From an uncultured Saprospiraceae bacterium (GTDB taxonomy: Bacteria > Bacteroidota > Bacteroidia > Chitinophagales > Saprospiraceae): DNA of 64,000 bases. The notes below the pieces were generated by a model. The model saw nothing but the letters and a program-made list of their open reading frames with translations, made no database searches and was not told where the DNA came from. Numbering within the stretch: position 1 is the first letter of the stretch; every line of letters begins with the position of its first letter. The stretch covers positions 39,613 to 103,612 of the forward strand of contig CALGAW010000004.1 of assembly GCA_937959115.1 (NCBI GenBank), in the 5' to 3' direction. Positions 44,154 to 53,233 of the stretch are shown here, one piece after another. The position numbers and the translations under genes are program-made.

Positions 44154-45869
44154 ATGCATTTCATGAACACAATCAGGACTTTACTCTCATTGTCGATAAT
44201 TTTTATCCTATCTTGTAATTCACCCTCAAATCCCTTGGAGGTTCAGCCACCCTACAAAATTGAAAAGCAGTTGGTGACTGAAAACGCAATGGTGGTAACG
44301 GCACATCCGCTTGCCTCTGATATTGGTGTTCAAACACTGAAGGACGGTGGTAATGCAGTAGACGCAGCTATTGCAGTCAATTTCGCATTGGCTGTTGTTT
44401 ATCCTCGTGCTGGCAATATCGGTGGAGGCGGATTTATGATTGTCAGAACCAAGGACGGTCAATCACAAGCACTTGACTTTCGGGAAAAGGCACCGAAAGC
44501 TGCAACTAGAGACATGTATTTGGACAAAGATGGCAATGTAGTCGAAGGGCTTAGTCGAAATGGTGCTTTAGCTGTTGGTGTGCCTGGTGTTGTAAGCGGT
44601 ATGGTGAAAGCCCATGAGAAATATGGTAAACTCTCCTGGAACCAGTTGCTAGAACCTGCAATACAATTGGCAAAGACAGGTTTTCTGTTGACGCAGCCTG
44701 AAGCCGAGACACTCAACAAATTTCAAGAAGAGTTCAGTAAACACAATAGACACAACACTGTTTTTCAACAAAAGGAATGGACAATTAAGGATAAGATCAT
44801 TCAACCTGAATTAGCAACCACGCTTGAACTCATTAGAGATCAGAAGGAAGCAGGGTTTTACGAAGGAGTAGTAGCAACTCAACTCATAGATGAAGTGAAA
44901 GCAGGCAACGGCATTATGACACATGAAGATCTCAAAGGGTATAATGCAATATGGCGCGACCCAATCTATTTTGAGTATGATAACTATAGACTAATCTCGA
45001 TGCCTCCTCCTTCGAGTGGAGGGATAGCCTTGGCCCAGATGTTGGCGATGTTGGAGCATTATCCGTTGAATGAATATGGTTTTCAATCCACAAAGGCAGT
45101 CCATTTAATCGCAGAGGCAGAACGAAGAGCTTATGCAGATCGTGCTGAGCATTTAGGTGATTCTGATTTTGTTAAAGTTCCTACAAGTCAAATGATTAAA
45201 GAGTCTTACTTGAATCAACGAATGAAGTCTTTTGATGCTAATAAAGCCAGTGTCAGCAAAGAAATTAAGGCAGGAAAATTACTTGCTGAAAGCGAAGAAA
45301 CAACCCATTTTTCTATCGTAGACAAAGAAGGCAATGCTGTATCTCTTACCACTACGTTAAATTCAAATTTTGGCTCGAAGACTGTCGTGAAAGGAGCAGG
45401 TTTTTTCTTGAATAATGAAATGGATGACTTCAGCGCAAAACCTGGTGTGCCGAATCAGTTTGGCTTGGTAGGTAATGAAGCGAATGCTATCGAACCTGAA
45501 AAACGTATGTTGTCTTCAATGACACCAACAATTATTGAAAAAGACAAAGAATTGTTCTTAGTTGTTGGAACTCCTGGAGGATCAACAATTATTACTTCAG
45601 TACTTCAAGTATTTCTTAATCTGGTTGAGTTTGATCTGGGACTAAAGGATGCAGTTCATAACAAGCGATTTCATCATCAATGGTTGCCAGATCAAATTTA
45701 CATGGAGGAAGCAACATTATCCTCAAAAGTCGTTTCAGAACTTAAATCATTGGGGCATAAAATTGAAGAAAGAAGTTCTATTGGAAGAGTAGAAGCAATC
45801 CTTAAAATAGGCAATGAATTAGAAGGAGTTGCAGATAATAGAGGCGATGATGATGCATCAGGGTATTAA
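44154..45869 (+). CDS. ggt: Gamma-glutamyltransferase, lipoprotein-type
   Basis: Cleaves the gamma-glutamyl bond of glutathione and related peptides outside the cytoplasm. A signal peptide ends in the lipobox-like FILSCNSPSNP (Cys near residue 22), so it is probably a lipoprotein. The large-subunit part has AMVVTAHPLASDIGVQTLKD, GNAVDAAIAVNFALAV and GNIGGGGFMIVR. The autocatalytic Thr begins the small subunit at TTHFSIVDKEGNAVSLTTTL near 380, followed by NSNFGS and GTPGGSTIITSVLQ. The length of 571 is normal. The second ATG at 44163 may be the true start. Confidence 0.93.
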   Translation: MHFMNTIRTLLSLSIIFILSCNSPSNPLEVQPPYKIEKQLVTENAMVVTAHPLASDIGVQTLKDGGNAVDAAIAVNFALAVVYPRAGNIGGGGFMIVRTKDGQSQALDFREKAPKAATRDMYLDKDGNVVEGLSRNGALAVGVPGVVSGMVKAHEKYGKLSWNQLLEPAIQLAKTGFLLTQPEAETLNKFQEEFSKHNRHNTVFQQKEWTIKDKIIQPELATTLELIRDQKEAGFYEGVVATQLIDEVKAGNGIMTHEDLKGYNAIWRDPIYFEYDNYRLISMPPPSSGGIALAQMLAMLEHYPLNEYGFQSTKAVHLIAEAERRAYADRAEHLGDSDFVKVPTSQMIKESYLNQRMKSFDANKASVSKEIKAGKLLAESEETTHFSIVDKEGNAVSLTTTLNSNFGSKTVVKGAGFFLNNEMDDFSAKPGVPNQFGLVGNEANAIEPEKRMLSSMTPTIIEKDKELFLVVGTPGGSTIITSVLQVFLNLVEFDLGLKDAVHNKRFHHQWLPDQIYMEEATLSSKVVSELKSLGHKIEERSSIGRVEAILKIGNELEGVADNRGDDDASGY

Positions 45870-46023
45870 TTTATACCAAAAACATTGCTGTTTTTTCTCT
45901 TCTGCTTGAAGAATATTTTAGTTGAAATGATAATTAATTAAGAACAAATCAATTATTTTAAATCTCTATATTTTTTTATCTTGTGTTACATTTTACATTA
46001 TTCTAATCTAAGATTACCATTCT

Positions 46024-47034
46024 ATGAAATCCAAATTACTTCCGATAGCTTTCGCTGCTATTTGCTTGTTTCTTTATAATTTTTGTTTTAGTCAATGTGC
46101 TTCAAATACAAACATTTATTCCTTTACTTATAATGGCAAAACCTATGAAGTAGTAAAAGAAAATCAAACTTGGGTAAATGCTTCAAGTTGTGCTGTCCTT
46201 AGAGGTGGTAATTTACTTGAAGTCAACTCTTTAGCCGAACAAAATGCCATTTATAATCAAGTACTTAATAATGCAGGAATTGTTTCATCTAATACCACTG
46301 CTCCAGATGGTGGAGGTGCTGCATACGTTTGGCTTGGTGGTAATGATCTAACAACTGAAGGCAATTGGATTTGGGATGGAGACAACAATAATTCTGGTCC
46401 TCAGTTTTGGATGGGGAATTTCATGGGAGGACCTGTTGGTGGATTGTATAACAACTTTAGTTCTAATGAGCCAGACAATTTTGGTCTGAACGGTCAAGAT
46501 GGCCTTGGACTTGCAATTACAAACTGGCCGCTAGGCGTTTCAGGCCAATGGAATGATGTCAATGAAAGTAATCAGTTATATTATGTAATTGAATATCCTA
46601 CCATAATGTTTAGGACTAACTTGTCTATTGTTTTGACAACGGTCCCCTCCGTTCTTGTTGGCCCTTCTTCTGTTGGAGTTGTGGTGGATATTCACGAGAT
46701 AGATGGTAGAAATTCTGATGGTAGTACTGTTACAGTGCAAGTGCCGAAAGATCCTCGATTTACGTTTGCATTTGATTCTAATTTGACAACAGTCGGGTTT
46801 TCAGCCGTTGAAAATTCGGATTGGACGTATAGTTCTGGAACATTGTTTCATGAATTTACAACGAATAACGTTATTCAAGGAAAGCAACGTTTATCCTTCG
46901 GTTATATTGGGATGTATGATCCACAAGGCACAGCTGGTCAAACTTCCATAACTGCTACTTTAGTGGCTAACTCTGGTGGTGATAGTACTACAAGTAACAA
47001 CTCAGATTCTGAGAAAATTGCCTACTTTGATTAA
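46024..47034 (+). CDS. Secreted C-type lectin domain protein
   Basis: A signal peptide (MKSKLLPIAFAAICLFLYNF, cleaved about residue 24) leads into a C-type-lectin-like domain (about 30-195): GKTYEVVKENQTWVNASSCA, VWLGGNDLTTEGNWIWDGD, NEPDNFGLNGQDGLGLAI and GQWNDVNESNQLYYVIEYP. An EPD tripeptide stands where EPN or QPD would bind sugar and calcium. The C-terminal ~140 residues are a beta-rich domain of unknown type (VLVGPSSVGVVVDIHEIDGR). No type IX sorting domain is seen at the end. Adhesion or glycan binding is plausible. Confidence 0.82.
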   Translation: MKSKLLPIAFAAICLFLYNFCFSQCASNTNIYSFTYNGKTYEVVKENQTWVNASSCAVLRGGNLLEVNSLAEQNAIYNQVLNNAGIVSSNTTAPDGGGAAYVWLGGNDLTTEGNWIWDGDNNNSGPQFWMGNFMGGPVGGLYNNFSSNEPDNFGLNGQDGLGLAITNWPLGVSGQWNDVNESNQLYYVIEYPTIMFRTNLSIVLTTVPSVLVGPSSVGVVVDIHEIDGRNSDGSTVTVQVPKDPRFTFAFDSNLTTVGFSAVENSDWTYSSGTLFHEFTTNNVIQGKQRLSFGYIGMYDPQGTAGQTSITATLVANSGGDSTTSNNSDSEKIAYFD

Positions 47035-47152
47035 TTGTTTTGATGCTTTATTCTAAATTGAACCAACTACCTATCTATACTTATATTAAAAAGGCATGAT
47101 TATTGTTGCTATTGCCCTGATTTCCTTGATTATGATATTATGATTTTCCTTG

Positions 47153-47160
47153 TTAAATTT
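47153..47160 (+). promoter_or_regulatory. -7 element of the lipoprotein gene
   Basis: TAAATTTG matches TAnnTTTG and lies 22 nt before the ATG at 47183. No well-spaced -33 TTTG is seen. Confidence 0.5.
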
Positions 47161-47182
47161 GTAGTTAGCTATCAGTAAAAAT

Positions 47183-47965
47183 ATGGTTATGAGATTTACA
47201 ATTTTATTATTTTTGTCCGCTATCCTTTTCATTGGATGTGCGCCCACGGACAACGTTATAGAAGATCCTGATGACATAATTGCAGTATCGTCAAGCTGTA
47301 CTGCCAATTCTACTATTAAAGAATTGTATATCAAGGATGCAGAACGAATGGCATTAAGAATCATTCTATCAGATGCGAATCACCCTTGGAAAGACAGTGT
47401 TGTAATTTATAGACCGCAAGTTGGTGAAATTCTTCAAGGTTTACTTGCTGTTCATAATGGATTCAATATGCCTTACCGAGATACTGTGATCGCAGTTTAT
47501 GGGATTCATTCTCATGAAGATATAGTACTTGATAGATTATTGGTAGAGGTGGATCAAAGCTTTAATTGGGTACAACAATGGAAATTAGGCAATCAAATAA
47601 GTGGAAATAACACAGTTGATAACATAATGGATAAATATGGTCTTACACTAGATAATTATTACCAATGGAGTATAGGTGATTATGCGATGGTAAAATCTAG
47701 TGAAAGCCTTAATCTAAATGCACTCGCAAAAGTATTTGAGTCCGTTCCTGGAGTCTTAAGCGCGGAAGTAGATGCAGTAATTGGTGGTGGTAATGATATA
47801 ACCTATATCAATCATCCTGAAGATAATTATAAAGAATATATTTATAGTGTAGGCTACGGAGACTGCCCGGCTGGTTGCACAAAAAGACGGTATTACCGCT
47901 TCCATGTTATCACTGATGCTTGTCGTCTTGAGTTTAGAGGGAGTTGGGGAGATCCTGCACCATAG
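47183..47965 (+). CDS. Lipoprotein of unknown function
   Basis: The 260 residues begin with a lipoprotein signal (MVMRFTILLFLSAILFIGCA, lipobox FIGC with Cys at 19). The body has no domain I recognise. The C-terminus carries GYGDCPAGCTKRRYYRF and a further Cys before LEFRGSWGDP; a Cys-Pro-x-Gly-Cys plus aromatic pattern of this kind is familiar from the C-termini of other secreted proteins and may be a disulfide-held motif. A second ATG at 47189 is an alternative start. Confidence 0.72.
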   Translation: MVMRFTILLFLSAILFIGCAPTDNVIEDPDDIIAVSSSCTANSTIKELYIKDAERMALRIILSDANHPWKDSVVIYRPQVGEILQGLLAVHNGFNMPYRDTVIAVYGIHSHEDIVLDRLLVEVDQSFNWVQQWKLGNQISGNNTVDNIMDKYGLTLDNYYQWSIGDYAMVKSSESLNLNALAKVFESVPGVLSAEVDAVIGGGNDITYINHPEDNYKEYIYSVGYGDCPAGCTKRRYYRFHVITDACRLEFRGSWGDPAP

Positions 47966-47995
47966 TAGATAAGTAATAAGCAGGACATCAATTCA

Positions 47996-48442
47996 TTAAT
48001 GAAAACTATTTTTGTAGAACACTAATTCTGACCTAGAATAGGAAATTAGGGTAGGCTGGGATTTTAATAGTTCATAACCCAATAATCCATCAATTTTGTG
48101 TTTGCCCTTCTGTTTTAAGTGAGACAAATCGCAAAAGAGCGTGTCCATATTTTTCAGAATTACTACTCCAAATTCTATTTGACTGATTGGAACTTTCTTC
48201 ACCGTTTCTGGTAAATTATCAACACTAACCAATCGGTTGACTTTTAGTTTTCTAAGGTTCATTCTACTTCTAAAGTCTTTAAAATAGGACTCATCTACTA
48301 GATTGCATTCAGTACCACTGTCAAGGGCAAATGTAAGTGGTTTTCCTTCCAATTCAATAGTGACTAAAGGTAAGTGCTCACGCATCTTTAATGGAATTCG
48401 TTCAACAACTTCTAATTGGTTTCTATTTTCTAAATCATTCAA
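47996..48442 (-). CDS. Retropepsin-like aspartic protease domain protein 2
   Basis: The 148 residues form a single half-pepsin domain: TIELEGKPLTFALDSGTECN (about 28-47) with the catalytic-type DSGT, and KIDGLLGYELLKSQPTLISY (about 114-133), the second strand signature of bacterial gag-pepsin-like proteins. No signal peptide is visible, so it is probably cytoplasmic. The predicted start is a TTG overlapping the previous stop (TTGA); the ATG at 48385 would remove part of the first strand. It is a diverged paralogue of the gene just upstream. Confidence 0.72.
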   Translation of the reverse strand: MNDLENRNQLEVVERIPLKMREHLPLVTIELEGKPLTFALDSGTECNLVDESYFKDFRSRMNLRKLKVNRLVSVDNLPETVKKVPISQIEFGVVILKNMDTLFCDLSHLKQKGKHKIDGLLGYELLKSQPTLISYSRSELVFYKNSFH

Positions 48443-48819
48443 ACTATGGGTGTCACATAAGATGATGCTTTTTTTGTATAGTTAAACAACACCTCGTATC
48501 TGTTAAATAGCTCAAAGCCGATTAGACCATGGATTTCTGTGCTTAATGATTGCTCGATGTGATTCAAATCAATGATTGGCAATACTTGTTGTCTGATTTT
48601 ATTGCCATAAAAATTAATGTTATAAATGCTAAAGGGATCTCTCTCATTACTGAAATATTTTTCATTTAAAAAAACGCCAGGAGCTCCAGTATCAAAAACA
48701 AAATTGCACAAATTTTCATTTACTAATGCCTTTACAATGAGGAGTCTTCTATCCAGTACAAATGGAACCTCCGTAATCAGGTCGTCTGACCATTCCACCA
48801 CTTTTTTCTTATGAATCAT
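48439..48819 (-). CDS. Retropepsin-like aspartic protease domain protein 1
   Basis: A 126-residue single-domain protein with NLCNFVFDTGAPGVFLNEKY (about 36-55), holding the catalytic DTGA, and EIHGLIGFELFNRYEVLFNY (about 94-113). As with retroviral proteases, activity would need a dimer. Its ATG overlaps the stop of the PLP-enzyme gene by 4 bases, and the next half-pepsin gene overlaps its own stop by 4, so all three are translationally coupled. No signal peptide is present. Substrate unknown. Confidence 0.75.
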   Translation of the reverse strand: MIHKKKVVEWSDDLITEVPFVLDRRLLIVKALVNENLCNFVFDTGAPGVFLNEKYFSNERDPFSIYNINFYGNKIRQQVLPIIDLNHIEQSLSTEIHGLIGFELFNRYEVLFNYTKKASSYVTPIV

Positions 48820-49982
48820 GCGTTAAGCAACTTAAGCGCTTGCTCTAAATCAGCCTTCAAGCCATCAGTATTCTCAATTCCGATGTAAAATCGAACCAGG
48901 TTCCAAGGAATAGGTGGCTCGTCCCGCCCCTCAATCCCATACAGCCCACAGATCGGCAGATAAAGCGATTCGTGCCCTCCCCATGAAACAGCCAACAGAA
49001 AACGTGTCAACCGATTGCAAAAAGCCTCTACTGCTGCAATACTATCTGCTTTTAGCGTAACGGAAAAAAGTCCCGCAGTCCCCGTCATCTGTCGCTTGGC
49101 CAATTCCAATTGAGGATTATCTTTTGCAAAGGGGTAATACAGTCGTTCGACGGCCGGATGATCAGCAAGCCAGTCTGTGATTGCCTTACAGCTCTTGTCC
49201 GATTGTTCTACCCGCAATTTCAACGTCCGCAATCCACGAATCAACAAGGAAGCATCATGCGGAGACAGTATTGCCCCAATGGTCATGTATTCCGACATAA
49301 ATATTTTCCGAATCAAGGGTTCACTTCCACAAATCGCCCCCGCCATAATATCGCTATGCCCATTCAGGTATTTGGTGACAGACTGAACCACTAGATCAAT
49401 CCCAAATTTTGATGGCTGTTGGTACAAAGGACTGCAATAGGTATTGTCAATGATTGAAATCATTCCATTTTCCTTAGCCAATTTGCTACATTGCTCTAAG
49501 TCCTGCAGCTCAAATGTCAATGAATTAGGGCTTTCCAGATAAAGCACTTTTGTATTGTCCTTAATCGCGTTTCGAATCGATGCCATGGATGTTCCATCTA
49601 CAAAGGTGGTGGTTACACCAAATCGTGGCAACAGTAATGTCAATAGTTTATGTGTCCAACTGTAGGGTGATTGTACGCAAACAATGTGATCACCCGTTTC
49701 CACTTGACTCATTATTGCTGCTGCGATAGCGGCGCTGCCGCTGCTAAACAGTAAGCAGTCTTCTGTTTGCTCGAGTGCAGCGATTTTTTTACGAGCGATG
49801 GCTACGGTCGGGTTATTGCCTCTAGTATAAACTGAATTGGAAAATTCATCTGCCAAGGAATTTCTAAAATGCTGCACATCACGGAAAGCAAAGTTGGAGG
49901 TTTGTATCACAGGAGGACAAACGGCATTAAAGTAGTTTTCTCGTTCTTCGCCTAGGTGAAAAAGTATATCATCCAAATTCAT
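48816..49982 (-). CDS. Cys/Met-metabolism PLP-dependent enzyme (cystathionine lyase/synthase type)
   Basis: A 388-residue fold-type I enzyme. Seen are VIQTSNFAFRDVQHFRNSL near 25, SVYTRGNNPTVAIARKKIAA (the YTRxxNPT signature, about 50-69), LLFSSGSAAIAAAIMSQVE (about 76), the Asp in SIIDNTYCSPLYQQP (near 177) and the Schiff-base Lys in QSVTKYLNGHSDIMAGAI (near 201). The family includes cystathionine gamma-synthase, beta- and gamma-lyases and methionine gamma-lyase; these cannot be separated by eye. It sits 6 bases after the TMTC-like gene in a four-gene operon. Confidence 0.9.
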   Translation of the reverse strand: MNLDDILFHLGEERENYFNAVCPPVIQTSNFAFRDVQHFRNSLADEFSNSVYTRGNNPTVAIARKKIAALEQTEDCLLFSSGSAAIAAAIMSQVETGDHIVCVQSPYSWTHKLLTLLLPRFGVTTTFVDGTSMASIRNAIKDNTKVLYLESPNSLTFELQDLEQCSKLAKENGMISIIDNTYCSPLYQQPSKFGIDLVVQSVTKYLNGHSDIMAGAICGSEPLIRKIFMSEYMTIGAILSPHDASLLIRGLRTLKLRVEQSDKSCKAITDWLADHPAVERLYYPFAKDNPQLELAKRQMTGTAGLFSVTLKADSIAAVEAFCNRLTRFLLAVSWGGHESLYLPICGLYGIEGRDEPPIPWNLVRFYIGIENTDGLKADLEQALKLLNA

Positions 49983-49988
49983 AATCGT

Positions 49989-51914
49989 TTATTTAACAGC
50001 ATCCAAGATTTGCTTTGGAACTTGGTGTTTTAGTTGTTGTGCCTTGATAATATTGCTCCTAGCCTGATCTTTATTACCCATCTGTAGGTAAGTCAATCCT
50101 TTTAGGTAGTACGATTCGCCAATGTTGGGAAGAAGCTTCTGCCCTGATTCAAAGTCTTTTAAGGCGGATTGGAAGGACTTCTTGGTATAGTACACTTTTC
50201 CACGTTGTAAGTAAAACCTTCCTTCTTTTGGCTTTTTTTGAATCAATAGTGAGTAATCCGCAATTGATTTATCATATTGTCCTTGTTCTAGCCAAATGTG
50301 TGCACGACTTGGAAGAATACTCATAAGTGGTTGTCCTTTTGATTCTGCAGTATTAAAATCTTGGAGTGCTTTGTCAAACTGCTTGAGTTGAGCATAAACC
50401 ACACCACGGTTATAATAAACAGAAGGATTACTCTTCGAATTTTCGAGTGCCCTGCTGAATAAAGGCAAGGCTTTGTCTAATTTTCCTTGTGACGCATATG
50501 AATTTGCTAGGGATTCTAGAATGTCACCATCATTTGGTGTGAGCTGAATGGCAATTTCAAAATCCTTCATCCCTTCAGGGATACGCCCATTTTTAGCTAG
50601 GTAATTTCCTCTATTTTTATAGGCTTTTGGCACAGCATACCCATGCAAGTTGATCACATTCGTCCAAAGGGATTCACTGCTGTTCCAAACTTTTGATTGC
50701 TGGTAAGTCAAGATTCCCATGATGATAAAATACAAGCCTGTGATGCCAATCAGTGCATATCTTAGATTTTTGCCTAATGTTATTGACCGATATAAGTAAG
50801 AAAATCCACCTCCTAATATAAAACCAAGTCCTACATAGGGAAGATAAGAATAACGCTCTGCCATCACAACAGCTCCTACTGAGATCAATTGCAAGACCAA
50901 GGCGATTGTAATCATGTAAAAGGCAAGTCCGAAGGCGATTATTTTGTTTCGTTTATAAAACCAACCAGTAAGTCCTACAAGCAAAAAGGAAATAAAGGGT
51001 GCAATATAGTAGAAAACTGGCATGTAACCAGCAGTTGAAAGACTAGGATAGGGGTAAAAGGCAGATAACTGAATCGGAACAAACAATTTGGCAATGTACA
51101 TGACAAAACCGTAGGAGGCAAAGCTGATTTTTTGAAGATAACTGAAATTTGTCGCTTCTGGAATCCCGCCACCTGCTTGCTGGACGGTGTACGCAAGCCA
51201 CCCAAACCAGAGAGAAAGTAGGAAGAACGGTATTTTTTCAAGGAACATTCGTTGGTCAGGTTTTCTGTTGTTCCAATAATCAACCAGGAGCAGTAATACT
51301 GGAAACACAACAGCCATTGCCTTTGATAGGATGGCCAATACAAATAGCAGAAGTGGCAGTAACAAACCGACTGGTTTTAAATGTTTGGTGTATCGCTGAT
51401 ATGCAAGCAAGCCTGCCAACAAGAAAAAGACATACAGCACATCCTTACGTTCTGATACCCAAGCAACTGATTCGACATGCATTGGGTGAATACTAAAGAC
51501 TAAAGCAGTGATGAGTGCCCACTCCCATTTTTGTTTTGTGAGTTTTAATACGAGGAAAAATACTAGAATCGAATTCAATAAATGAAAAATCAAATTCACT
51601 AAATGATAACCAAAAGGGGAGAGCTTACCAAAGTGATAATTGATGGCTAATGACAGAATAGTAATGGGGTGATAGTTTGCAGAAACGGGATTGTTCCAAT
51701 TGAAAATTGCTTGAATGTTTTTCCAAGACAAACTGTATATCAATTCGTTACGTTGAATGTAAACCTCGTCATCCCAATTCGTAAAATCACTTGTAAAGGA
51801 TGGATAAAAGGCGACAATTGTGGAAATCAGAAGTAGTAGAATACAAATGCCAACTTCTGGCGTAATTTTCTTAGGTTTAAGCTTTTTAGGTTTAATTTTT
51901 TTAGATTTAGCCAT
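49989..51914 (-). CDS. TMTC-like membrane glycosyltransferase with TPR tail
   Basis: The ATG at 51914 (MAKSKKIKPKKLKPKKITPE) gives 641 residues; a longer frame starts with TTG at 51950. About ten hydrophobic segments fill residues 20-400. The first extracytoplasmic loop has DFTNWDDEVYIQRN, a GT-C-type Asp-Asp motif, and the next has IHPMHVESVAWVSERKDVLY. Both are hallmarks of TMTC-type proteins (transmembrane plus TPR). The C-terminal ~230 residues are TPR units such as KALPLFSRALENSKSNPSVY. By analogy it may transfer a sugar from a lipid carrier to exported proteins. It heads the operon. Confidence 0.82.
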   Translation of the reverse strand: MAKSKKIKPKKLKPKKITPEVGICILLLLISTIVAFYPSFTSDFTNWDDEVYIQRNELIYSLSWKNIQAIFNWNNPVSANYHPITILSLAINYHFGKLSPFGYHLVNLIFHLLNSILVFFLVLKLTKQKWEWALITALVFSIHPMHVESVAWVSERKDVLYVFFLLAGLLAYQRYTKHLKPVGLLLPLLLFVLAILSKAMAVVFPVLLLLVDYWNNRKPDQRMFLEKIPFFLLSLWFGWLAYTVQQAGGGIPEATNFSYLQKISFASYGFVMYIAKLFVPIQLSAFYPYPSLSTAGYMPVFYYIAPFISFLLVGLTGWFYKRNKIIAFGLAFYMITIALVLQLISVGAVVMAERYSYLPYVGLGFILGGGFSYLYRSITLGKNLRYALIGITGLYFIIMGILTYQQSKVWNSSESLWTNVINLHGYAVPKAYKNRGNYLAKNGRIPEGMKDFEIAIQLTPNDGDILESLANSYASQGKLDKALPLFSRALENSKSNPSVYYNRGVVYAQLKQFDKALQDFNTAESKGQPLMSILPSRAHIWLEQGQYDKSIADYSLLIQKKPKEGRFYLQRGKVYYTKKSFQSALKDFESGQKLLPNIGESYYLKGLTYLQMGNKDQARSNIIKAQQLKHQVPKQILDAVK

Positions 51915-52171
51915 AAACGCAACAGTTCTTGTTTCTTTAACTAAGTGCAATAAAAGGTAAATATAAGTTAATGATACTATTTAAACATTAATTTTTAATC
52001 CCAATTCCTTGAATTCCCATAAGTTCAACTAAAAGTTAATAAAATGTTGTGCTCATTTAAACTGTCAATTATTGATTCTCAATTATCAATTCCCTAAATT
52101 TTGTCTTAACATTGCTTGAATTTGTCTAATTTGTTAGGACAATAACCCATTATTAATGTTATTTGCTCTCG

Positions 52172-53233
52172 ATGACGGAAACACATGATTCATCTACCAT
52201 AGGAAAAACGCAGGCCTTTCTATCAAGAAGAGAGGTTTATCATGTATTAATGTGGGTGTTTTATATTGTAACAATAACAGCTACATATGGTGATGATTTA
52301 GGGTATGTTAATACGTTTATCAATCAAACTATACGATGTTCATTTTATGCAATTGTCGTATATTTCAACCTTTATTACCTGATTCCTAAGTATTTAAATC
52401 AAACTAATTTTTTCTTTTACGCTGTACTTTTATTATTGGTAGTTATAGTGGTCTCTCCCATTAGCTCATTCTGTCAATATCTTTTTTTATATTTATTTGA
52501 TGATCGAACCATGATGCAAAAGGAAGTGCTGGACACACAATCTGCGCAGTTCTTTCTAACGTTCATGTTGGCTGGTTCTTCTACACTAGTAAAGATTATA
52601 ACAGATTGGCAAAGGAGTCAGCGAGTGAGTGCAGAGTTGCAGAAGCAAACCATGAAATCAGAAATTCGTTTTTTGAAATCACAGATCAACCCACACTTTC
52701 TCTTCAATACCCTCAACAGTTTGTATGCTTTAACGTTAAAGAAATCGGATAAAGCGCCTGAGATCGTGCTGAAACTGTCAGAGATGATGCGCTATATGCT
52801 TTATGAATGTAATGAGAAGAAGGTGCCATTAGAAAACGAAATCAAATATTTACAAAATTATCTCGATCTGGAACGACTGAGACAAGGAAATAAAATTGAA
52901 GTTGTTTTTGATATTGAGGGAGAGATAAATGAACAAAAAATCGCCCCATTAATGTTCATTCCCTTCCTTGAAAACAGCTTTAAGCACGGGGTTAATCATT
53001 CCATTAATAATGGATATGTAAGGTTTAGCTTAAAAGTAAAGGAAAAGGAAGTGGATGTTACCATTTCAAATAGTAAACCCTCTACGCCTACTGCCCAGTA
53101 TGGCAAGCGTGTAGGCGGCATTGGACTTACCAACATTAAAAGAAGGTTGGAATTGCTGTATGGAGGCCACTATGAGCTGAATATAGATGATCAACCTGAA
53201 GACTACAATGTTCACTTAAAAATAGAATTATAA
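52172..53233 (+). CDS. LytS-like sensor histidine kinase
   Basis: From the ATG at 52172 the protein has 353 residues. Four hydrophobic segments (about 25-150) are followed by a His_kinase domain with EIRFLKSQINPHFLFNTLNS (phospho-acceptor His in NPHFLFN, about residue 178) and a HATPase_c domain with FIPFLENSFKHGV and GGIGLTNIKRRLELLYGG. This is the usual Bacteroidota sensor for LytTR regulators. No periplasmic sensing domain is seen; the signal is probably sensed in the membrane. The stop shares its A with the start of the regulator gene (TAATG). Confidence 0.92.
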   Translation: MTETHDSSTIGKTQAFLSRREVYHVLMWVFYIVTITATYGDDLGYVNTFINQTIRCSFYAIVVYFNLYYLIPKYLNQTNFFFYAVLLLLVVIVVSPISSFCQYLFLYLFDDRTMMQKEVLDTQSAQFFLTFMLAGSSTLVKIITDWQRSQRVSAELQKQTMKSEIRFLKSQINPHFLFNTLNSLYALTLKKSDKAPEIVLKLSEMMRYMLYECNEKKVPLENEIKYLQNYLDLERLRQGNKIEVVFDIEGEINEQKIAPLMFIPFLENSFKHGVNHSINNGYVRFSLKVKEKEVDVTISNSKPSTPTAQYGKRVGGIGLTNIKRRLELLYGGHYELNIDDQPEDYNVHLKIEL

